From Datisca glomerata (Eukaryota > Streptophyta > Magnoliopsida > Cucurbitales > Datiscaceae), in contig QANY01002976.1 in assembly GCA_003255025.1 (NCBI GenBank), forward strand, positions 4,955,541 to 5,019,540: a DNA stretch of 64,000 bases, read 5' to 3'. The notes under the pieces were generated by a model. It was not told the origin of the DNA. It saw nothing but the letters and a program-made list of their open reading frames with translations, and did not search any database. How positions within the stretch are numbered: position 1 is the stretch's first letter; every line of letters begins with the position of its first letter. Positions 58,310 through 64,000 of the stretch are shown piece after piece. A program made the position numbers and the translations under genes.

Positions 58310-58645
58310 ACGTCGGAAATCTCCTCTTCAAGAGGCGATTTCAATTTTAATCACGTCACGGAAACTCATGTCTTGAAGATACGTTTTCTGCCGACGTGGC
58401 ATGAGGGAACTCGCCTCTTGAAGGGGTGGCTCACAACCGTAGATGAGGGAACTCGCTTCTTGAAGAGACGAGCTCCTCACAAGCACAAGAGAACTCGGCT
58501 GAAGAGGCAAGTTCCTCACAAGCACAAATAGGGAAACTCGCCTTTTGAAAAGGGGAATTCCTCGCAACGCACTCTAAGTCGATTTCCTTTTTAACAATCA
58601 TTTTTTCAATGATCAACACCCAAAATCGCCTCTTGAAAATCATTT
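58310..58645. repeat. Irregular repeat of GAACTCGCCTCTTGAAGAG
   Basis: The core CGCCTCTTGAA or its variants occurs about eight times in 330 bp, partly inverted (CCTCTTCAAGAGGCG at 58321). Spacing is 30-50 bp. The frames on - that run through it (70 and 79 codons) change frame with each unit and look accidental. Confidence 0.7.
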
Positions 58646-59754
58646 TTCTAATTAGTTTGAAAAGTAATTTATTGACCAGTCCGAGAGTTTTAATTACATG
58701 ATTTGTGAGTTTGTATGACGAAAGTTAATAAAAGTTTAATTACCAAACTTTGAAGTTCTATAACCAATTTGACAAAATTGAAATTATATAGGACCGCGAT
58801 GATAATTATGTAAAAGATATAGGTTGTATTTTAACAAAATATTTTTTATAAAAATTTGAAATGAATGGTTGAAAAGCCGATCAAACAGTCATGGGATATC
58901 TATTAATTAATCCGCCTACTTTGGAAGAATATATAAATTTGTTTATTGGTATTTTAGTATGGTGATGTACTAGGTAAAGACAGGACTTAAGCCAATGGAG
59001 GTGGGTTCGCCAGCTCAAACTATTTAGTAAATAATATAATTAGAATGTTAAAAGGGAATTTAATTAATATCTTTAAAAAATAAGGCTTTGTTTTGTGGAC
59101 CACGATCTTGATCAACGTATGGTGAATGGGGATTATTCTAATCAAACGGCTGAGGATTGTCGAGGAAACACACAAGGCAGAAGCTACGCCGGATGTTCAG
59201 GATTGCTTGCTTTGCTTTTGGAGGTTGATGGCGGACCACGACGTTGAAGCTCTACCACACTTATGTATCAATTTATTTATATATATACATAATTTTTATT
59301 ATATATACACACACATATGGTATTTTCTTTATCATTTTTAAAGGAGTTTTAAAAAAAATCTCACTTTTAATTTATAATAAGTTTGTCTTTAAGCTCTAAT
59401 TAATTTCTATATAGGATGACACGAGGAAGCTTTGTTTATCATAGGGGTGAATCTCAAGGCTAACTTGCGTTTGATTGGTCGAATGTAATCATTGACTAAT
59501 ATTTGTCTTCTTTTTATGGTTTTATGCAACTATTTTTTTCTTAAGAAATCTTTTCACAGTGTTTTAGTTACACAATATTACATGTTTTTCTTAGATATGT
59601 AATATATGTCTAAAAAATAAATTGAAAGAACTACACAAATCAACTTTGTATTTGATACTTCTATTTCCTCTTCTGTTTGTTGGATTGTAACTGTTCCTCC
59701 TATTGTGGAGGATCTTTATATTCTCGATTAGCTTCTTAACATATATCCAATTTA
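58646..59754. other. AT-rich DNA, no gene seen
   Basis: No frames beyond 75 codons and no element ends recognised. Confidence 0.5.
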
Positions 59755-60529
59755 AAAAAAATGACGATTGGCATAGTTGTGGCTTATCTACCCTGTATAG
59801 AGTAACTAAGAAGCACATCCCATTCTCTTGCCCCTCTCTCTCGAACTCAAACCCTACTCTCCCTCCTTACTGTGTCACCATCACGAGGAGAGCTCCCTAA
59901 CTCTCCCTGTGACATTTCTACTGTTGTTCTCTCTTCACCCTCTCCCATGTCGCCTTGTTTCTCTTTCTTTCTTTCTCTTTCCTGGTCCTCTGTTTCTCCC
60001 TCTCTTCTCTTTCCAACTCTTATGTTTCTCCCTCTCCTCTCTTTCCCTCTTATTTCTGAGTTTTTTTCTATCTTTCTCGGTCTGTCTTAGTGTATCTGTA
60101 GAGTTTCTCCTTCTGTTTTAGAAGATTTTACTTCTACCGATTGTTTAGATCTTGTTTCTATCAGATCTTTGGTCCTTAGTGACTTTTCTCTTCCGATCTG
60201 GTCTTTGTGGAGGTTTGGGGGCATGATTTATGTACAACACAATCTAGGTTATATCTGTTCGAGATTATGTCTATCTTCATGTGAATACACATTTTCAATG
60301 TTAGATGATTGAATCGAGTTTGGACGGTGGAGGACATTTGGAACGAGCCGCTCAAGCTCTACGTTTGTGTACTGTTTATGCACATTATTCCCTCCACATT
60401 CCTAAATAAGTGTATATTGATCTTTTCTAGTATTTTGTATTTAGATCTGATAGTCATGTTTCAGATCTTGGTGTGTAACTCTGCTTTATTGATGAAAAAC
60501 TATCTTTATCTTAAAAAAATGACGACTGG
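59755..60529 (+). mobile_element. Small retroposon with direct repeats and A-tail
   Basis: AAAAAAATGACGATTGG (59755-59771) recurs as AAAAAAATGACGACTGG (60513-60529), a 17-bp direct repeat with one change. Between them is about 740 bp that begins with a CT-rich leader-like part and ends GATGAAAAACTATC and an A-run, similar to LINE or SINE 3' ends. No domain is coded. A 5'-truncated or non-autonomous LINE is likely; a retroposed host 5' UTR/mRNA is the alternative. Confidence 0.6.
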
Positions 60530-60926
60530 AATTTCGAAATGAACAAAAAATGTCACTACAGTTTTAGAAATAGTTTTATATAGTTTTTCTATCAACTTCT
60601 TTCACGTCATTCGTCATTTCTACTTATGTGACGCTAATTACGCGGGTGTCACTTATGTGTTGATAAAACAAATTAAATGTTTCTAACCATGAGTTTTTGA
60701 CTTAGATCTAAGTTAACTAACACTAAAATCTAACCTTCAATGGTTGGGAATATATGAGTAGGAAAACACGTTTGGGAAGATATAATTTGATTATATGAAA
60801 GACTTAATGGAAGTTAACAGAGGATCATATAAAAATATTTTTAAAAGTAGATATGCCATTTTTGTTAATTTTTGAAACATCATGGACCACTTAGAAACAA
60901 TAGAAGAAAAAATACAGGGACCATAT
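60530..60926. other. Spacer, no gene
   Basis: AT-rich; nothing recognised. Confidence 0.5.
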
Positions 60927-61157
60927 TGAAGAATAAAATGAAAGGAAGAAGAAAAGAGAAAAAGAGCCAAATGAATTGAAATGAGAAGAAGCAGAATGAA
61001 GAATGCAGAATGAAGAGGAAGAGGAAAGAAGAAAGCAAGAAAGAGAAATCAATTCTTTATTATATTCTAATGGTTATAAGAGCGTATAGTAATGCACAAT
61101 TTATAACCACACAAAAATAGTTAACTAAGCCAACTAAATAACTATTTCCTATTTGCA
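60927..61157 (-). repeat. 3' LTR of element G (outer end inferred)
   Basis: On - it starts TGCAAATAGG at 61157 directly behind the polypurine tract, with a TATA-like TTATAAATT at about 61095-61107 and AATAAAG soon after. The outer end is placed at TTCTTCA (60927), a CA end that gives 231 bp; without the second LTR this cannot be confirmed. Confidence 0.6.
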
Positions 61158-61166
61158 TTCCCCCTC
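61158..61166 (-). other. Polypurine tract of element G
   Basis: GAGGGGGAA on -, immediately before TGCAAATAGG. Confidence 0.9.
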
Positions 61167-61169
61167 AAA

Positions 61170-61900
61170 CTGAGGCCTGGTGTAAAAGGCATCAGTTTGT
61201 TCCGTAAGAAAATAAAATGAGGAGTGCACAAAGGCTTAATGAACATAACGGCTATCTGGTATTCAGATGGAACATGTTGGACTTGGAGATATTTTTTTAT
61301 AACCTTCTCGCGAATGAAATGAAAATCCACTTCTACATGCTTAGCACGAGCGCATGAAAGACCAGATTTGAAGTAAGAGCGATGGCAGAAAGATTATCGC
61401 AGTATAGAATGAGAGATTTGGGTAGATAGAAGTGTAAGTCACATATTAATTATCTTATCCAAGACAATTTCGTTGCCGTGCCAGCAAGTGCTTTGTATTC
61501 ATCGTCTGTAGAAGAACGAGCAACAGTTGGCTGCTTCTTTGCACTCCAAGAGGTCGGGTTGCCCCCCAGAAAAACAACAAAGACAATTGTGGATCTCATA
61601 TCCGAAGAATCACCTGCCCAATTGACATCGCTAAAGACCTACAATATAAAAGAACCATGCTTAAAATGAATACCATTAGATATAGTTCCGACAATATACC
61701 TAAGAATCCTTTTCACAGCAGCATAATGAGTAGTAGTAGGAGCATGCATAAATTGACACACTATGTTCACAGCTAAACCAATATCAGGACGCGTGAACGT
61801 TAAATATTGTAAAGATCCGACAAGGCCCCTATATTCAGTAATATCAGATAAATGGGATCCCACATGACTATATAAATGACTCTTAGTAGATCAAGGTGAA
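61170..61900 (-). pseudogene. RNase H and connection of copia element G
   Basis: On - [20 protein letters not shown] and [13 protein letters not shown] (61639-61863), then in another frame VFSDVNWAGDSSDMRSTI, SWSAKKQPTVARSST, DEYKALAG, ILYCDNLSAIAL and HVEVDFHFIREKV, all four acidic residues visible. A stop after LSWIR and a frameshift after the 61639 block are the visible lesions. The end lies close to the polypurine tract. Confidence 0.9.
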
Positions 61901-61994
61901 GAGCATGGCTTGGCATTAGTCATTCCAGCCTTTCAAAGAATATCATAAGCGTACTTGTGTTGATTGACAAAAATGCAAGAAAATATTTCTAAAG

Positions 61995-62640
61995 AGCCTA
62001 AATCAGCCATTCTAAAAGATTTTTGAAGAGAAGATATACGATTATCAATATAGGTAGTATTAGTACCCATAATGATGATGTCGTCAACATAAAGAAGAAG
62101 ATATGTGATACATTGTTTATCGGCTTTAACAAAAAGAGATGTGTCGACATTAGAAGAGCAAAACCCAAGATTGGGAGATGAGAGGTAAAAGTATCAAACC
62201 AAGCTCTAGGAGCTTGTTTCAAACCATACAAAGACTTATGCAATTTACAAACATGGGTAGGAAACATAGGATGTACAAAATCAGGAGGTTGAATCATATA
62301 AACTTCTTCATTAGTTGACCATGTAAAAATGTATTTTTTACATCTAATTGTCTTAAAGGCCAATGATAATGTGCTGCAAGAGTAAGTATGACTCTAATAG
62401 TGGGTTTTTTAATAATTAGACTAAAAGTCTCATGATAATCTAACCCATGTTCTTGGTGAAAGCCCTTGGCCACAAGACATGCTTTATGCCGAGCAACAGT
62501 GCCATCAAGATGATATTTAACTCTATAAACTCATTTGCAGCCAACTAAATTCTTGTTAGGAGGATGAGGAACTAAAGTCCAAGTAAACTTAAAAGGGCAT
62601 TATACTCATCACGCATAGAAGCAGTCCATGTAGCAGATTT
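61995..62640 (-). pseudogene. Reverse transcriptase of copia element G
   Basis: On - ASMRDEYNALLS leads in, then ARHKACLVAKGFHQEHGLDY and [15 protein letters not shown] (first catalytic Asp intact), [24 protein letters not shown] and [11 protein letters not shown] (YVDD intact, about 62078-62108). The blocks are spread over three frames, with single stops at K/W positions. Confidence 0.9.
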
Positions 62641-63132
62641 AGAGGTAGAAGAAAAAGATGTAGGTTCGAGTTCGTTAGAGAAATGTGAAGAAAGTAAAGC
62701 ACGTTTCTTACTTATGTCAGATTTAAAATGAGTAGTCATAGGATGAGTATTAGTTGAAGAGGTAGTAATAACCAGATGAGATGGAGCAACAGATAAATGA
62801 TTATGATCTAAGTTGAGGTCAATGCTTAACGCATGACATATATCAGGAAAAGATGATGCATGAATAGAAGCCGTATTAGAAGCAGAATGATTGTTATCGT
62901 GAGTAGGAGCCGAATGTAGAGCAAGAGAATTAGAAGGCAAATCAGAATTAATGCAGGTAATATTGTTAGCAGCAGGAATAAAGGAAGAACTAGGAGCAGA
63001 AATGTCATTCACAGCATTAGAATTAGCCAACACCGGAGCATAAATTGAAGAAGAAGAAGCACTTAAATCACACAGTTTGGGAAGCAGTAGTATGCTTGTT
63101 AGAGACATTCTTATCAGAAAGTAATTGAGATA
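62572..63132 (-). pseudogene. Variable pol linker of copia element G
   Basis: On - a 178-codon frame, very rich in Ser, Asn, His and Ala and without a known fold. It ends with SATWTASMRDEYNALLS, the start of reverse transcriptase. Confidence 0.75.
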
Positions 63133-64000
63133 TTAAAGACAAATCAACATTCCAATTAGTAGGCAGACCAGAGTTGAGAGAAGCAGAGTTATGAGAAGAA
63201 GTTTTAATACTAGCATAAGGAAGATAGACTCATCAAAGATCACATGCCTACAAGTATAAATTTTACTAGTAAGAGGATCATAACAAAGATAACCTTTAAA
63301 ATCAAGAGGATAACCAAGAAAAATACATTTAGTTGTTTTATATTGTAATTTATTAGTGTTATAAGGTTTTAAACATGGATAACATGCACACCTAAATACT
63401 CTCAAGTAATTATAATCAGGTAAACAGGCAAATAACAACTCATAGGGACAATTCTCATTAAGATTGGCAACATGCATATGATTAATTGAAAATATAGCAA
63501 TAGTAAATGCCTTAAACCGGAATTGCAGAGGAAGAGATGCAGTATGAAAGAGAGCCAATGTAGTCTCAACAATATGCCTATGCTTCCGTTCAGCAACATC
63601 GTTCTGTTTCGGAGTGTAGAGGTAGGATTTTTTATGAGAAATTTCCTGAGAAAGCAAGAAAGACTTGAAAGAAAGATTGTTATATTCACTACCACCATCA
63701 GTAAGTAAATTTTTTATAGAATTAGAGATATGCTTTTCAATAAAGGCCTTAAATTGTTGAAAAATATGTAAAGTTTCATATTTGTTTGTCATAGGAAAAA
63801 TCCATGTATACCGAGTGAAATCATCAGTAAATGAGACATAATACATAAATAATTTAAAACAAGTAATAGGGGAAGGTCTCCAAATATCACTATGTATGAG
63901 ATAAAGAGAAGAATTAGTAGTAGTTTAGGACAAAGGAAAGGAAAGTTTTGACATTTTACTGTAAAGGTAACTTTTAAAAACACAATCGACAGAATCCGGA
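63133..64000 (-). pseudogene. Integrase of copia element G
   Basis: On - LIHSDIWRPSP (about 63890-63860) gives the first Asp. Then FTDDFTRYTWIFPM, LLTDGGSEYNNL (second Asp), YTPKQNDVAERKHRHIVE (Glu), then YNYLRVFRCACYPCLKPY and CIFLGYPLDFKGYLCYDP. The core D, D, E residues are all present in one 237-codon frame starting at 63846. The part before it has a TAA. The zinc-binding N-terminus is at or beyond the window edge. Confidence 0.92.

Larger units (their letters stand above)
60927..64000 (-). mobile_element. Ty1/copia retrotransposon G, 5' part outside window
   Basis: On - from 64000 down: integrase, linker, reverse transcriptase, RNase H, polypurine tract and LTR. It is better preserved than elements A, B and F, yet broken by frameshifts and stops. 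It belongs to another lineage than B, judged by LTR length and the domain sequences. Confidence 0.9.

Noticed and set aside
59828..60121. 97-codon frame rich in Leu, Ser and Phe, like a membrane segment
   Set aside because: It reads through the CT-rich leader of a small retroposon; a parallel frame is equally open.
1..64000. A new functional system such as a defence island or gene cluster
   Set aside because: All coding stretches seen belong to decayed mobile elements or an organelle insert; no set of intact neighbouring genes exists.

Overview
The window looks like nuclear DNA from a seed plant, probably a eudicot, taken from a gene-poor, repeat-dense region. The evidence is high A+T content, several decayed Ty1/copia elements of plant type, a plant L1-type LINE with a C-terminal RNase H, a plant mobile domain gene, hAT and Mutator fragments, and pieces that look like plant mitochondrial DNA. 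I found no intact host gene, no convincing tRNA or rRNA gene and no CRISPR array. Every long reading frame belongs to a mobile element or lies in low-complexity sequence. The species cannot be named from this sequence.

Layout. 1-5034: copia element A on +, almost complete, with LTR, PBS, gag-pol remains, PPT and LTR. 6252-12430: copia element B on -, with a roughly 2.1 kb 3' LTR; its leader carries a GC-rich, organelle-like insert (12555-13352). 16120-20530: an 81-bp tandem repeat, then GC-richer LTR-like repeats ending in a gypsy-style LTR/PBS junction (20508/20509). 20946-22568: plant mobile domain gene on -, with a duplicated exon/intron segment. 23690-24585: 21-bp minisatellite. 24930-25310: RNase H-like remnant. 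25874-30940: copia element F on +, interrupted by a hAT-like fragment (30941 onward). 31612-37545: chain of LTRs of the B family separated by gutted internal regions; one LTR holds an internal 955-bp duplication. 37546-38345: GA-rich microsatellite. 38450-39705: nuclear copy of mitochondrial DNA with an rpl2 exon 2 pseudogene and a group II intron domain V. 40200-42252 and 47873-50834: two copies of a segmental duplication flanking an L1-type LINE (43060-47190). The second copy carries a 981-bp insert bounded by 14-bp direct repeats. 50490-51545: a two-exon coiled-coil remnant and a MULE transposase N-terminus. 52840-60530: AT-rich repeats and a small retroposon. 60927-64000: copia element G on -, cut by the window edge.

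The parts do not work together as a pathway. They record successive insertion, internal deletion and local duplication. The observations most worth a second look are the rpl2/group II intron copy, the direct-repeat-bounded insert whose empty site survives in the sister duplicon, the hairpin cluster kept in all LTRs of the B family, and the shared-LTR chain. I did not find evidence for a new functional system.
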